From Montifringilla adamsi (Eukaryota; Chordata; Aves; Passeriformes; Passeridae), in assembly GCA_017590115.1 (NCBI GenBank), contig JAGGNK010008781.1, forward strand, positions 7,729,371 through 7,793,370: a stretch of DNA of 64,000 bases. The letters are read 5' to 3'. Below, piece by piece: positions 25,150 through 39,171 of this stretch. The translations under genes and the position numbers were made by a program. The notes beneath the pieces are model-generated. The model was not told the origin of the DNA. It did no database searches and saw only the letters and a program-made list of their open reading frames with translations. How positions within the stretch are numbered: the stretch's first letter is position 1; each line of letters opens with the position of its first letter.

Positions 25150-28100
25150 CTGGAAGAAAAAAAGCCATAGTGCCATGTTAGCTGACTTGAAGATTACATT
25201 ACTTTCAATTTTGAACTGATCAGCTGCATGTAATAATCACATTTTATTCTAGTAGAATGAAATGCCACATACTCAAGGATTACCAGAACAAACAAGCCAT
25301 AATCAAAATGCCTTCCTTCTGAAATAAATCACAGGAGTACTTAATTTAAATACTTAAACATTTTAAAACGGAAAAATTCTTTTAAAATGCAAAATATTAA
25401 AATTTAGTATCATAACAAACTTTCATCCATCCTGTCTTTGTAGAAGGATGGTTCACAGATAGCAAATGTAATGCAAATGTTGTCCAAACATTACATTTGA
25501 GAATTACTACCACATCCAAAAATTCTCATGAGAACAGGACACCTACATGATTCCCAGGTAAGGATCAGAACATAACATTATTTTCAGTGACTTCAAAGTG
25601 CTGTTGCTGAATAGGACACTACACTTGGCTAACCCATGCGGGACACAAAATTCATGCCAGTGTGAAGGACTATCAAAAGAGATTTGTTCTCTACTTTCAG
25701 ACACCCAGAACAGCTGGACTTTGGCAAGCCCTTATCTCTTTACTCAAGGATGTTAGCTGTGCTATAGATTAGTTATCAGGGCAAAAGCAAAGCCCTTTCA
25801 TTTAGAGCAGCTCAAGAGTAGTGACAGGAAACACAGAAGCGGCAGGAGCACTTCACAGCTTGGTTTGTTGACAATGCAGCTCTTGGCCTGGAAAAGTAGG
25901 GAAGTGACCTATGCAGGCACCTGTGTGTTCAGACCTTCCTGTTGGGTAGCAGGAGTCATTTTAGCAGGATACAGTCCAGTTTCTGACACTGGCAGTTTGA
26001 CAGTCAAATCCTGGCAGAGTCCAAGCTCTGGACCGAAGGAAAAGTTGAAGTTAGCATAATTGCTGCTTGGAGTTCTAAAGAAAACAGATCTTCAGCTCCC
26101 ATGCTATTTCATTTGCCCTGCAGCAGGCATTTAAAATCCTGGCAGCTGTGCAGGTACCACCTACCTTATAAGCAAGGAAAGTTGGTTTTTTCTCTCCTTC
26201 AACTACTTTTCCCCCATACCCAGCTCATTTGCTTACTAACGAAAGACCAATGCATCCTTTGCCATGGAAAACAGGGAGGTCCTCATTCTAATGATCTGTC
26301 AGCCTCCAGCTGTGTATTCCTCAAAACATTCTGGAAAGCATCCCTTCAGAATGGTTTTGAAAACCAGAGCTTCTTTTCCTGTGACCAGTATGCAAATACT
26401 CATTCCAGCCTCCAGCCAATCATTGTCACAGATTCTTAAAGACACTCACAACCCCACTGAAAGAAGCAACTGGTTGCTCTGTTGACATCTTGTTTCTAAG
26501 TTTGGAAACCTCTGTTGTCACCTTGTCAATAAAATTAGTAACATAGTTCAAGAGTTTAGAAAAGCTCGTAGTACTGAGTGCCAGTGTAGATATACCTGAG
26601 CCATTTCTCACGGAGGAGAAGTCACCCAGGCCCTCTGTCCATTGATAAAGGAGAGACGGGGGAATGATTCAGGTTTCAGTATGTATGGCAAATTCCCTAC
26701 TTCTACTTTAAACGGACCATATAGTCACATCCACTGGAGCATTACTCAAGTTACTTGATTAAAAAGCAGAAGAGTCAAAATTGCCATCAACTGATTATGA
26801 CACATTCAGCTTCAAAGTTAGTCTGTTATCACATACAGAACTTTTTTCATAAAATTATCTGTTCCACAAGTACAGCTTACGAAACCTGTTTCCTACAAGG
26901 CAAACCACATCACCTTGTGTCTTACTCTGACTGAAAAGTTGCTGTAGCCAAAGCAGCAGCCCAGCTGCTCTGATCACATCATGACTGCAGCTCATACTTC
27001 CAGTTAGTAATTTCCGAATGTCTCTTGTTGGAATAGAAATGTGCTAGCTAAAAGTTACCTCAACAACAACAAAAAACCCCACAGAAACACCTGCTGTTCC
27101 ACAACACTTAAGGTGCCAGGGTTCATTTGGGAGCTCAGTTGCTCAGCCTTGACATTTTGCAATTCCTAATACTGCCCTCATGAGGTTTCCTCGAAAATCA
27201 TTCCACCAAACTTCCCATGACCATGTGCTGCCTTCCCAAAGCTCTACCATGCAGTACAAATCAAAAGCTCAGAATGAACAAGATGCCACATGTTAAATCT
27301 TCTCACAGCACCAAACAAGCACAGCACTCTCAGCACTGCTCACAAGTGAGAGCTTGGCACTGGAGCAGTCCCTGTTGCGCAGCAGTGAGCACAGAAACCC
27401 ACAGCTCTGTCTGCACACAGCTGACTCCAACACCAAACCAAGGTGAAGCTGAGTCTCTGACAACACTCTAGGGAGTTCACACACCTGGAAATTGTAGCAG
27501 CTAATTTCTTATCAATTGTCCAGAACAAAATATACAAAAAATCCCCACAACTAAGGCAAACCAGAGGAAGAACTGTATCTGTTCTGTTTTCTTTAGATTT
27601 TCAAAGTACTCTTTCAATCAGTATGAGATATGCAAAACAGCACATACTAAACAGTTCAAGGAGAAAGGACTAGATAAGATACATTTGCAACAAATTACAA
27701 AAAGCCGTGAAACTTTATCTGTAAATAATGCTGGGCTCTAATTAGCAGGCCAAGCAGAAATAAATGGACACTGTACTACACCATAGGAATGTTCAAATCT
27801 GGTTTTGAACAGCAGATAACACAACAAAGTTTCATTTTGGATTCCTACAAATTCCTATCCTGAACAATTTGATGCTGGCAATGAAAAGGAGCAAAGTGCC
27901 ACTGAGTTCAGCTGCAGCTGGAACGTGCCATCCCACTGTCCTGTGCTAAGAGCAGTATTCCGGTGAGAGAGAAAGAGAGAGGAAGGAAAATGGGTCATTT
28001 CCTTTGTTCCTTTCAGGATGCAAGAAGTAAACTGTGAGGAACAGGCAGACTGGGAGCTTCTCAATAGGAACCAGCACAAAGAAAGCACTACAAACATGTA

Positions 28101-29947
28101 CAAAGAGCGTGTCCATATAAGGATATCAGACAACATTTTCAAATAATCACTTCAGAGTGACCTTACAGCCATCTCGACAATCAGAACAGCCCTCCTGATT
28201 TCTCAAATGAGGCTTCTTCCTTCCACCAGTGGCTATATAACTCAGATACTTTTTTGGCAGTATTTAATAGCCACAGACAGGAGTAAAGACTTAAACAGGT
28301 TTCCCAATGCTGGAAATGGTCTCAACAGCATCAGCATTCTGAAGTCACTTTTCAGACTTAAAGCAGACAGAAACACCAAGATATCTCAGTAAAACAGCAG
28401 TATTTGTGGTTTCTCACTAAAAGAACTACAAAACCCAAGGAAAAAATATCAAATCTGAGTCACATCAATAATAATAGAAAAAACTGCATGATTCTGTGAA
28501 TCACTGAGTTCTAACAAATGTATCCAGCACAGCCTGTTCTGTGTGCCATGCTTTGTTCCTGGCATGTCCTCCCTCTACTGTGAGAAACCTCCTCCAGATG
28601 AACAATCCCAAGTGACTTCATTTTTCCTCATCAGAAATAGGTATTATCAGTTGAAGGAATTCTCTTTTACACACTAAGAATTCTGCTTTACTCTTATTCA
28701 GGAAAATGACTGTATCACTTCCGCCAAACACGGAATTTACAGAAAATGCAACAACCCAGGTGTGACTTTTGCAGACAGACCACGCTAAGTGTGAGCCACT
28801 GCTCTGGCTTGGAACTGATGTTCAGAGCTCATAAGTTCTACAGACTTCCTTCTGGTATTGTACCTGAATCAAGGAAACTGTACAGGGATTACTACTGGGA
28901 ATGCATCAAAATTTGAGACATTTGAGACATTGCCTGTGACTCAACAGCACATATATGCACAGCAAAAGGAACAAGGACTAAGCAAGAGTTCAATCACCTC
29001 TATCAGCACTATGCTTAAAAGGTCAAGAAAAAGCAACACACGAACCTAAAGCTCTAATCTTAAATATTTTATTTAAAGCTCCATTTCAACGCTAACACAT
29101 GACTCTAAACAACTTCCTTTCATAGTGTTTTATCAATGAGAACAGCTACTTGAAATGCACAAAGGAGGCAGTGATACCATTCCCGTCAATGATCAGTTTT
29201 AGGGATGATGTCTCCATACAAGCAGCGTTTGACAGTATTTTTGCCGAGTTACTGTGTCAAAAAGCACTGTTAAACCGAGCTATAATTGTGAAAAACAGGG
29301 GCTTCTTTAAATTAAAAAGATAAACATATTAACCACGATCACTCATCAGGAAATAGGCAGCTCTGCCTCACACCCTCAGAACTTAAGTATAATTGTGTAC
29401 ATACTGCCAACTCACAGCAAACTGGTACGTTTGTATTTAAATCATTTCCAAATCATGCTGAAGTCTCACGATACCATGAAGTCTCTGACCTATGAACAGT
29501 AACTAAAGACAAAAAAAAGCAAAGCACGGGTTCGGTGTTCTCGTCGCTCCGTGCGTGCCCCAGCCGCATCCCCGGCTCCCGGCAGCCGCACTGCCACGGT
29601 GGGTGCTGCAATTTTAAAAGCATCCGAGGAATGCCTAGTGGAGACAGCACTTCCTGCTCCATCCCCTCCTCGCATCGCCGGCTACCCCAGCAGCGCGGCC
29701 CTGTCCACATCTCAAATTAATCCCTGCCTTGCTTTAAAAACAAATCAAGGTGTGCGCGAAACGGCCCCACCACGGCGTCCCGGGGTTCCTGCCCAGGCTA
29801 CACCTCTCCCGTCCCCACACACCGGCTGCACAACCCTCCCCGCAAACGGCGGCTGGGGTGGAAGCTGTGCCCTGCACGGGGAGGCCCTGCAGCGCTGTGG
29901 CGGCGGAGGCGCCGCCGCGGGGGACGCGGCCCCTTCCCCGCGCTCAC
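25150..29947 (-). other. SEPTIN2L: Septin first intron (4.8 kb)
   Basis: Separates the non-coding CpG-island exon from the start-codon exon. First introns of this kind often hold regulatory elements, but no specific one can be named from sequence. Open frames here, including one at 26426-26611 with a heptad-like look, have no recognisable homology. Confidence 0.6.
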
Positions 29948-30250
29948 CTGAGGCCGCGGCCGCTCCCGCTGCCAGGCCGCGATCCGCCGCTCCGCCCCAC
30001 AGCCCTCCCGCATCCCACCAGCCACCGCGGCGGAGCGCCCGCCTACCCCGCGCCACTCTATGGTCCGCGCCCTGCCGGAGACAGCAGCGAGAGGCGGCTC
30101 CGGGAGCAGCGAGAGGAGGGACAGAGCGTCCCCCTCCCGCCCCGCCGGGCGCGGCTATGGCGGCCCGCGGGCCGGGGCCACCGCCGAACCGTGTTCCAAA
30201 GTGCCACATCTACACGGAATGGTTTGGCTTCTGTTTGCCACCCAAACATC
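29520..30250. promoter_or_regulatory. CpG island at the septin 5' end
   Basis: Dense CpG and high GC against AT-rich flanks on both sides. Long open frames in every direction here result from GC-rich, stop-poor sequence and are not taken as genes. The island marks the septin promoter and could fire in both directions, but no plus-strand gene was recognised. Confidence 0.75.
29948..30150 (-). promoter_or_regulatory. SEPTIN2L: Septin non-coding first exon and CpG-island promoter (5' limit approximate)
   Basis: On the minus strand, ...GCGGCCTCAG is followed by gtgagcgcgg at 29947, a consensus donor that would splice to the 5' UTR exon at 25149. The surrounding 29.5-30.25 kb is a CpG island in an otherwise AT-rich region. 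It holds an Sp1-type GC box (CCCGCCCCGCC, 30137-30147) and an ATGGCGGC element resembling YY1 at 30157-30164. The transcription start is not defined by sequence; the upper coordinate is an estimate. Confidence 0.6.
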
Positions 30251-30545
30251 GTTGAGTTTTGGGATTGTTCTACCTACAGCGGGTTTTAGCGATACTCCTC
30301 AGTGGTAAACATGGCTGGTGTGATAGCCGGGGGGAAACCCAGCTTAAACTTTGTGCTGTTTGACTGTATTGCAGTATGTAGCACCAGCCTGGCTGGTTTG
30401 CACATGCTCATTCACACAAGAAGCAAATTCCTCTCCCGAACATTGTACAAAAAATGGCCGGTATTTGTTTAGTTACACTGTTCCCTCCCGTCAGGCTTTC
30501 CCTCTGGTTCCGTGCGAGCCTCGGTCGCTGTGACCGCGGCAGGGC

Positions 30546-30823
30546 CGGGTGGGACCGCCCGGGTGGGACTGCTCGGGTGGGATTGCCCGGGTGGGATTGC
30601 CCGAGTGGGACCGCCCGGGTGGGATTGCCCGGGTGGGATTGCCCGAGTGGGAGCGGGGGGGGTTGCCGAGTGGGCCCGCCCGGGTGGGATTGCCCGGGTG
30701 GGATTGCCCGAGTGGGACCGCCCGGGTGGGACCGCCCGGGTGGGATTGCCCGGGTGGGACTGCTCGGGTGTGATTGCCCGGGTGGGACCGCCCGGGTGGG
30801 ACCGCCCGGGTGGGATTGCCCTG
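30546..30823. repeat. 15-bp GC-rich minisatellite, about 19 units
   Basis: Units of consensus GGGTGGGATTGCCCG, with ACC, ACT or ATT at the variable centre and GAGTGGG replacing GGGTGGG in some copies. I count 19 GTGGG-type unit starts. One interior unit (near 30650-30665) has diverged into a G8 run. The same order of variant units recurs, suggesting duplication of blocks. Because the period is a multiple of three and the units lack stops, both strands stay open; that is not evidence of a gene. The array lies some 400 bp from the septin promoter. Confidence 0.95.
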
Positions 30824-30829
30824 CGAGCT

Positions 30830-33800
30830 CCGGGAGGTGTCAGGGAGTCCAGCAGGAGTGTCAGCGATACCTACTGTTAGATTACAGACACAGATCACTT
30901 TCTCATGGGGAAACAGTGTTACACTGCCCAAACTCTAAATGCAACACTGTCAAAACTAAAATACATTTTAGCAGAAGTACTGGAAAGGCTTTTTTTTCCT
31001 TGCAACTTCCAGCTGCAAGAACTCCGTTCAGGAAGGTTCCTGGACATCTAACCACATATTTTGAGAGGACAGCTTGTGTATGTGACCTAGCAACAAATAT
31101 TTTGACTTAAAATTCTGAATACCAAGAAACACATTTCTGTCATGTCTGTATTGCCATCCATTAAGCAAACAGGGTTGCAGCTTGCAACAGGAAAATCTGG
31201 AAATGAAACAAATGGTGCTGAAGGCAGACTGGCATTATCTGCAATTCACATTGTGCTCATATTATCAACTGAGCATTGATGGGATCTGAGTAAGAACAAG
31301 ATAAAAGCCAGTGAAAGCACAGGCAAGCTCCATTTCCTAGGACAAAATGTAATGTTATAACTCAAAGTTCTGATTCACACTTCCTTCCTGGAGGAGTTAA
31401 AAGATGGCATTTCAGTCTTCCTTAGACATTAAGGTTTTATTTTATATTATTCCATGGATTTCCGTATAGATGTTTTGTACTATCACCAGAGAAACAACTG
31501 TGGCAGTTTTTCTTTCACTAAATTAGAACACTGTGGTGGACGCAAGACTTTGCACACATGCACTGCTATTACAAACAACTGCTTAGTATTTGAAGAAATT
31601 ATAAAAAATTGGCCCAGACAATGCCAAACTACAGACTGCCATCAACACAGGTGGAAGCTAGTGCTTTCCCATGACCGTCACTCCTTTTCTTTGGTAGGAT
31701 TTACTGCAAGGGGTGAAAGAGTCTCCAGAAATTTCAAATCCTTTGCTATTGATGCAATAATTTTCCCAAGTCATGGCTGAATTTCACCGCTGACCAATTG
31801 TCACACAAAATGTTCAGGGAAGCCACAACCCTTCCAAAGAAGTCCCATTAGGCCAGAAAGGGATGTAAGGCAGGGCACCTGGGGTAAGGGCAGAGGTCAG
31901 TCCTAGCCAGTGCCCTCCCTCTGCAGTGCCCAGGAGCAAATGCTTGGGAAAAGATAAAAGCAGCACTGTGTATCCTCCCAGATTCCAGCCATCTGCAGCT
32001 CAGCAGCTTCCTGAGCCAGAAGTTTTATCTTGATGGTTCTCTCTTCCATGAATTTTTCTTCTTGCTTTTTGAACACATCCCAGCTTCTGGCATTAAAGAG
32101 CATCCTGTGACAATGAGTGTTACAGGGCATTACTCACTTGATGAAAATGTACTTTTGTTACCTTTGAAACCTGTTATGAGACTCATTATGAAAGTGCAGT
32201 TCCCAGGAATGCCAGGCAACAGAAGTGGAATTGTTTGGGGTGTGTGACTGAGAAATGCTGCACTGCAGACACCTACAGCAAATGCAGCCCCCCCAAACAC
32301 ATGCTGCATGGTTTTTATTTCTCACACCAATATTAGCAGAGGTGCAAACAGAAGAAGTGCTTGTACTGAGGAACACTTGTTAAATAGTCTAGAAATGTTC
32401 ACACTGTGAACAGCAGCCTGACTGTGAATCACTCATTCCCAGAATTGCTATTTTTGAAAGAATTTTGTTTCATTTTTCCCTTGGAAGTTCTAATGCTTTT
32501 TCTTAAAGTTCCTGATACATCAGAGTTTACATTATCAAAAGCACAAAAGTGCTTCCTTGAATTCAAATCTTAACTTTGTGTAACAGAGTCACATCTTAGT
32601 AAGTCAGAAATACCTCATACATTCAGCAAAAGACATCATGTGTCTTTTGTTCCAGTTCTTACCAGAGAAAATGTTGATACTGATTATAATAAAATAAATA
32701 CAGCCATAAACTGAAACCTAAATTGAGTTTTAATAGATAAACCCACTCCACATTCCTCAGCACTATTTTCCTTAAGATATGCTACATAAAACAGTTTTTG
32801 TTTTCCAGTTGTGAGATCCCGTTTAACTTAATTTTATTTCAGTGATGTCTTTTCCTTGCATAGATGAACATTTGGGTTTGAGCCTAAAATTCAGTGTGAT
32901 TGCTGTAATTAATGGCTGCACTATAAAATCATCAACTCATGGATATATTGACTCAGGACTGTAAGACACCGAGCATCTTGATCTCTCCCAAATCTCTCTG
33001 CAGATAAAATTGCCCATGGGCTGATTAAACAACTTAATCATATACATAAATCCGTTTCATTTCCATAAGATTTCAGTTTGTGTTTGATTCAAAGTATTTG
33101 TGTCTGCTTTCCCAAGATACAGTACGTGGCTCCAGATCCAAATCTTTTAGAAATAAATCTGCTGCACACTGTGGGTGACATCCTCTTTTAAAGGATTAGG
33201 AGAGAAAAAAAAAAACCAAACTTTTAATGTAGCTAGTGGGAATGTCAGATCAAGTAATTTAGATATTTCCTGGGGTAATTTGTAGGATTTGGGTGTGCTG
33301 AAAGACAGAAATTTAAGGGTGAAGTTCCCATTGATTTGATCAAAATACTCTTTTTTGTAGGGCTTTATCTATGGAGTCACCAATGGGATGAACCATTCTA
33401 ACATCTCAAATTTCCTGATTTTTGCAGACATGCTGCATCAGGAATCTGTCAGGTCCATGGAAAGCTGGTGTCACTGATGAGCCCTTCTGAGACCTACAGC
33501 TCAGAGCTGGAGGCTGGGCAGGGTAGGAACAGGAAGCCACTATCTGTGCATGCACCAGGATTTACAGACACAAGCTGCTTTACAAGAAAATCTGCAACAG
33601 ATAAGTATTTTCCCTTGCTGCAAAAAATGCCCAAGCCTCATTTTCAGTGACACACTACAGGAAATGAAGATTATGTTTGATTTATAGTAGTCTCAGAGGA
33701 ACAGAAGTGTTTCTTTTGCATTTACCAGCACATACAAGCCCTCTTTTTCAAGATGCTACTTATGGCAATGAAGAAGCAATAAGAAAAGCCTACAAATATT

Positions 33801-36800
33801 CTCCAGTATAAGAGACATTTTGCATCTTTCCACCAAACGGTCACCCTTTCCTCTTACTGGAAACAAAATTCCCTCTTAAGAAGGAAGTCAGGATTGAACA
33901 AACAGATGTGCGTTATTCCCGAAAGCAAAGCTTGTCCGAGATGTGATGGGGCTGCACTGCCGAGAAGAGGTGTCCCAAACCCCCACATCTTCTCAGCAAT
34001 GCACATTTCTTCAGACACGAGATAAATGTAGTATATTTCCCATCACTAACCCTGAATAGTTTTCAGTAACTTAATGGTCATGTGTTTATTAATTACTTTC
34101 AACATCTGCAATGTATATTTAAAACAATGGCATTTGTCCTGGCTGACGCTGCTCTTTACAAAGTGACATCTCACCTGATTTCCCAAGAATTACATGGGAA
34201 AGAGATCTACCAGGATCCTGGTACACCACAATCTGTGGAAGGAGGCTAACTCTGGAAAAGGACAAAATTAAACTATAGTTGTCCTGAAGGAAACATGATG
34301 TAGAATGGACCATTAGGCATGAAACAATGTGGATTTCCTATAGCTTCCTCCCCATCCTGCCTATCCAAGCTTTAATATGTTATGTTCTCAAGGTCTGTCC
34401 ATAGCATTAAAGAGAACTATTTAAAGTGGCATGGCCTAAGCACATATTCAGTGAGATCTTCTGATGAGTGGGATAATCAAACTCATCTACATGACATTTT
34501 AAACTTTGGGAAAGGGCCTTCATTGGCCATATTTACTGCCCTGGAACACATTAACATGGGGTTATGGCTGTCTAGTGACACCACAGTGTTCTCTTCAAAG
34601 CTAAATCCAGAAAAGAAGGTGCTGAAGGGTCGGGTGCTCAGCAGCTCACCAGTGCAGCCCAGCTGGTCCTGACTGTGCTGACTGGAAACGTTCTCTGCAG
34701 GGCATGCTTCAACAGAGAGACATGAAAATCAATTCCAACACTGGGAAGTTTCAAATGCTCCTCCAGAAGTTTATGTGCAAAGAAATTCAGGACGGGGGAT
34801 GTGGAACTTAGTCCTAATGACGATTTACCACTATTGCTTTCCTCATTCAGTGAGGAAAGAACGTGTAACACTGTCTCAGCATTCCCACCAGGTGTAGTCC
34901 TGGCTGCACCAGTGCAGTGTGAGTGTAAAGAGTAGAGACTGATCCAGGGCTAGGGCCTGGAAAGGAATCTGCAGCAGCAAATAATGAAGGCTGGAAGCAC
35001 ATTTATAACTTCTTTCAGTGTTTTTCCAGCTACATATACCATTTCCTTCCTTTCTTTTACCTGAGTCTAGTCACATCACCACTGGAGGGAACAGGGCATC
35101 CATTTCTCAATCCTGAGGGGCAGCAGCAACACTTGAACTAAAAAAAGTGTTGGATTGTACATCATTAGTACCAGACACTGAAACACTACTTGTTCTTGCA
35201 AAATTCTGGTCTGGTTTTGTTTTTGCTCAAAAGATGATCTAAGAGAAGAAGTGACAATTTCATGTTAACCACTTCAGTTTGTTTCTGAAATAAATGATCC
35301 TGAAATAAATCCTGTGGTGAAATTGAGCACTTTCATTTTGTAATAACCTGCTCATTTGACAAGAACTCACTTCCTATGTGCCAGTCTTGTGATGTGTTAC
35401 ACTGAAGACATGTTGGCACTGCTGACACACAAGAACTTCCTGGAACCCTATCCTAGTATGGAATCTCTTCTGTTGGGAAATTCTTTTGCACTTTAAAGGA
35501 AAATTCAGAAAGAAATAATCTTCTCTGAGAAACCTCAGGCTTTCTAAATAAAGAACAGCCTTTGCCTAACCCCTCTGTGTTTGTAAATCTCCCTGCCTTT
35601 ATTTCAGCACTAATTAGAATACAAAATATGGCACAAAATCAATCTCTAATAGGATTCCTAATTCTTCACCTTTGCTTATGTCTGATCCAAAAGTTATGGT
35701 AAGCTGTCTCGAGATCATTGAGCTTTTAATTAATCTTTTGACTCATACTCCATCTTATTCACACAAACAATACAAGGTTTGTGCATAAGATTGATCCCAA
35801 ATGTCATTTTCCCCTCTGTCTTCCAGATGCTTAATATTATAGGGATTAGAAAGAGCAGAAGCACTTAGGTAAGGGACACTCCATAAATTATAAACAAAGT
35901 GTGTTCTGCACACTACATTTCAGGTCCCCAAAGGCAAATCTATCCAAACATTGCTGGTGGGAGGCCTTGGGGCTGAGCAAAGCCCTGGCAAGGCTGGAGG
36001 GGCTGGGCACAGCAGGTCTGTGCCATGGGACAGGGTTCATGCACCAGGACAAGCAATGCTGGTGCGAGCCTGGACCCCCCATTAGCAGCCCTCCCAGTAA
36101 CTCTGTGTCTGGTGTTTGTCCTGATTGTCAGGAAAGGAGCAAAAACACAATCACTTCTAATCCCAGAGCCCCTCTTGCTATAGTATGGCTCCTGTGCAAT
36201 TGTTCTCAGCCTGAATACCACTTCCGCCCATTTTCACAGGCTGTAAAGCCCCCCTAAGTATCCCCTTAGAATAATTTAATTAATACATAGCTGAAGCAGA
36301 AATAGATGTAATGACAGGAATGGTCATTTGTTAAAGAGCTACTTTGCTGTAAGTGCATCATGCCTTTCAGTTAAAAGGAATTCAGACCTTTCCAGCAAGG
36401 GTTTAACTTACAAGGAGGGATTTTCTTTTCTTAACAACCCAAATAAAACATCATGCTGATTTGTATTTCCTTTTAAAAAAGTAGAACCTTTTTATTTCTG
36501 GGAGTTTAATTTTCAGTGTTTTGACACTAACACCATCAGAAGCCACACCATGCTGAAGCTGATGGTGTCCTCAGGCCCCCCAGCAGCTGTGTCAGTCAAG
36601 GTAGCAGTAAGTCAAGTAAGCAAACCTCTGAGCACCTTGCACCAGTGGTCTCATTAAAGGTAGCCTGTGCAACAAACTTTTAGGATCAAGGAATAAAGTA
36701 ATTAAAAATGGAGGTTGTTGCCAGTAACCAGGATAAAAGCTAATATCTGGGGTAATGAAAAGAAACAGACAAAAGTGAAATACCAGGAATGGAAATGCCT

Positions 36801-38900
36801 CTAAGCAGAAAGGTTCTGTTGCCCTGTGATTATTAAGCATGAATTTCCCCAGAGAAATAATTGCCTTGGATTAAGTGATTTGTAGGAATCTGTTGCTGGG
36901 TTACAGGTAGCAAAGGAAGGTGGGGTGAGGCTTGCAGAGGTAAAACAAGTCATGGGCTGGTTTGCCTTCTCAGCCCAAAGACCCAGGCAGCTGCACTGGC
37001 CCCTTGAGTGCCTCCCAGCCAGCACAGGAGCACACACAGGCCGTGTATAGGAGGAAACTCAGAGTTCCGTGCTCCCGGGCAAGTGGCAAGGGTGGGGCTT
37101 TCCTGTGCTTATGGGCTAAGATAACTGGCATTTCTCCCCCCTTTCTTAATTGTTCTTCTGTGCTGTTTTCTATATAATCATTATTATCATCATAAATACA
37201 GATGTTATTCAGTTTCAGACTGTGATCTGCGTTTCTTCCTGTTCACCTCTGAGATATCTCTGTCTCTGTGGATGGGTTTTTTGCACATTCTCCTCTCCCT
37301 GACACCAGGGACTCTTCTGAGTGATTGTAAGCAGCCCCAGTTTGACAAACTGCACAGCCCCAGTCACACATTCCTCCTGGACTTGCACACTGGAATTTGC
37401 AGTTTTGAATAATTGAAGTAAACTGTATGTATTTTATATACAACTGGAAGAGGAGATAAATCCTCTGAGCTCAGTTTACCAGGCAGTCTTTGTTAGGAAG
37501 ACATTTTCCATGCTAGAATTGTTTACAGCTCCTCAGGCAGAGATAATCAAAAGGCTGCAGTCAACATGTGTCCACATATCTAACTCCATGACGGTCCACA
37601 AGCTCCTGATATTCTTGTATTTCTTTTTTTTGGTGTCTTGTGGCTGTTTGGGTATTTTGTGGCTAAAGTTCATCTTCTGGTTATTAAAAAAGGAAGTGAA
37701 AGGCCTTATTCAGTGTGCTGTGACCTTGTTGTCATCCTCCTGTTACTACACTGGGGTCCTCTGCTGAAGTCACCTGTCAGGATGTGCGCAGGGCATTGCT
37801 CCTTGTTACTTCAGCCATCACATCCTCAGCTCTCAATCCATGTGATTCCTTTAACCTTTGCTTATTCTTTCTTCTGCTGCTTTTTCCTCACATGTGCACT
37901 TTTCCATTCATGCTGCATTCATATCTGTCTTAAGATTTGGATCACAAACATCTGCATGCCGCAAGATGTGCATTTTTGTACAACAGAGAAAACCGTTTGT
38001 CCAGGGGCAGGAAATGTGTTCTTTTCAACTCTGCAATCTCCTCTACACTGGAAGGATACTTTGGGCTAACTGAAACTAAATTTAGTCAGACCAATTCAAA
38101 AGTCACAGTGAATATGACTTTCAATTTTGTCTAAAACATTTAAACCTACTGCAATCAAAAAGCCTTTCTCAAGACATCCAGTGCAAAGCCACTGGGGCAC
38201 AGCCCCTTGTGAGTTCTGTGAGGCAGCTGATGAGGTCTGTCCTCTTTCTCCAGCTGCTGTAACTGCAGCATTCACACCACAAACATTCCCTGTACCTGCC
38301 AGCCTTGGGGGGCTGAGACCTGCTGCTGGCTGCAGGGGCTGCACCAAGACTACTTTGCAAGAACAAACCAGGACACCAGTGGTCCATGAAGAGACTGTAG
38401 CAATTACATTTGCCCAGCCTGATGATAAAACCCCTTGCAAATGCAGCGATTTTGACATGGGCATTTAACTCCTTAACCTATCATAAAGATTCAACAGTAC
38501 TGGAACAATTAAAACAATAAAGTCAAGTTTGGAATCTTTGTGAAAACATGTTTAAATTGTATACCTTGCTCTTGGCTCTAGAATCAGAACAAACAGTCTC
38601 ATGCCTGCTGTAAGCTAAGAGCAGTTATTTTTCCTGGACCTATCTAAGAATCTGTCTACTGGTACTGACAGGTGACATGCAGATCCCATATCCAAGGCTC
38701 TTCTATTTTCTGGGTGGCTCCTAAACGTTTGACGCCGTTTTTTTAACATTTGCCTGACACAGTGTGCAGGGGAAAGCTGTGCCTGTCCATCAGTGCTTAG
38801 TCTTGCGAAACATTATCAATCAGACTCCGATAACCAGGACTTTCACACTGCTGGGTGCCTGTATTGGCGAGACCTCTCCGAAGGTCTGGCTGCGGACTTT
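30830..38900. other. Intergenic region between the septin and CLDN5
   Basis: About 8 kb of AT-rich, repeat-poor sequence. No open frame carries recognisable domains. A moderately GC-richer patch at about 35.93-36.24 kb and another at 38.2-38.4 kb stand out, but neither has convincing coding or promoter signals. It could hold endothelial control elements for CLDN5; none can be named. Confidence 0.5.
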
Positions 38901-39171
38901 ATCAGTAAATAGGAAATTCACAGATAACGGCACTAAAAGGAATTTGAGCAGCCGAAATCCGAGACGAGATGCCTCCCGCCCCACGCTTAACTGGGAACGG
39001 GCAGCGTCCCTGCGAGCTCCTCCCGGAGCAGGGTGCCGGGGAGAGCAGAGCCAAATTTCCCGGCTCCGGTGGGGACCCCCGGGCAAGAGGGAGGGCCGGA
39101 CGCCCCCCCGGCCCCGGCCCGCGGCGGGCGGTGCTGCTGCCCGGCAGGGCAGGGCCGGGCCAGGCGGGACG

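Noticed and set aside
26426..26611. Minus-strand open frame with a heptad-like stretch in the first septin intron
   Set aside because: No recognised family and no convincing splice structure; one such frame is expected by chance in this much AT-rich DNA.
29551..30255. Long open frames on both strands in the CpG island (up to 234 codons)
   Set aside because: High GC makes stops rare; the predicted proteins are Pro/Ala/Arg-rich low-complexity with no domain, and they overlap the septin promoter and non-coding exon.
30454..31110. Repeat protein with GWDCP/ARVGLP-type pentapeptides (218 codons, plus strand) and its antisense counterpart
   Set aside because: Produced by the 15-bp minisatellite, whose period is a multiple of three and which lacks stops on either strand; no splice, start or homology support.
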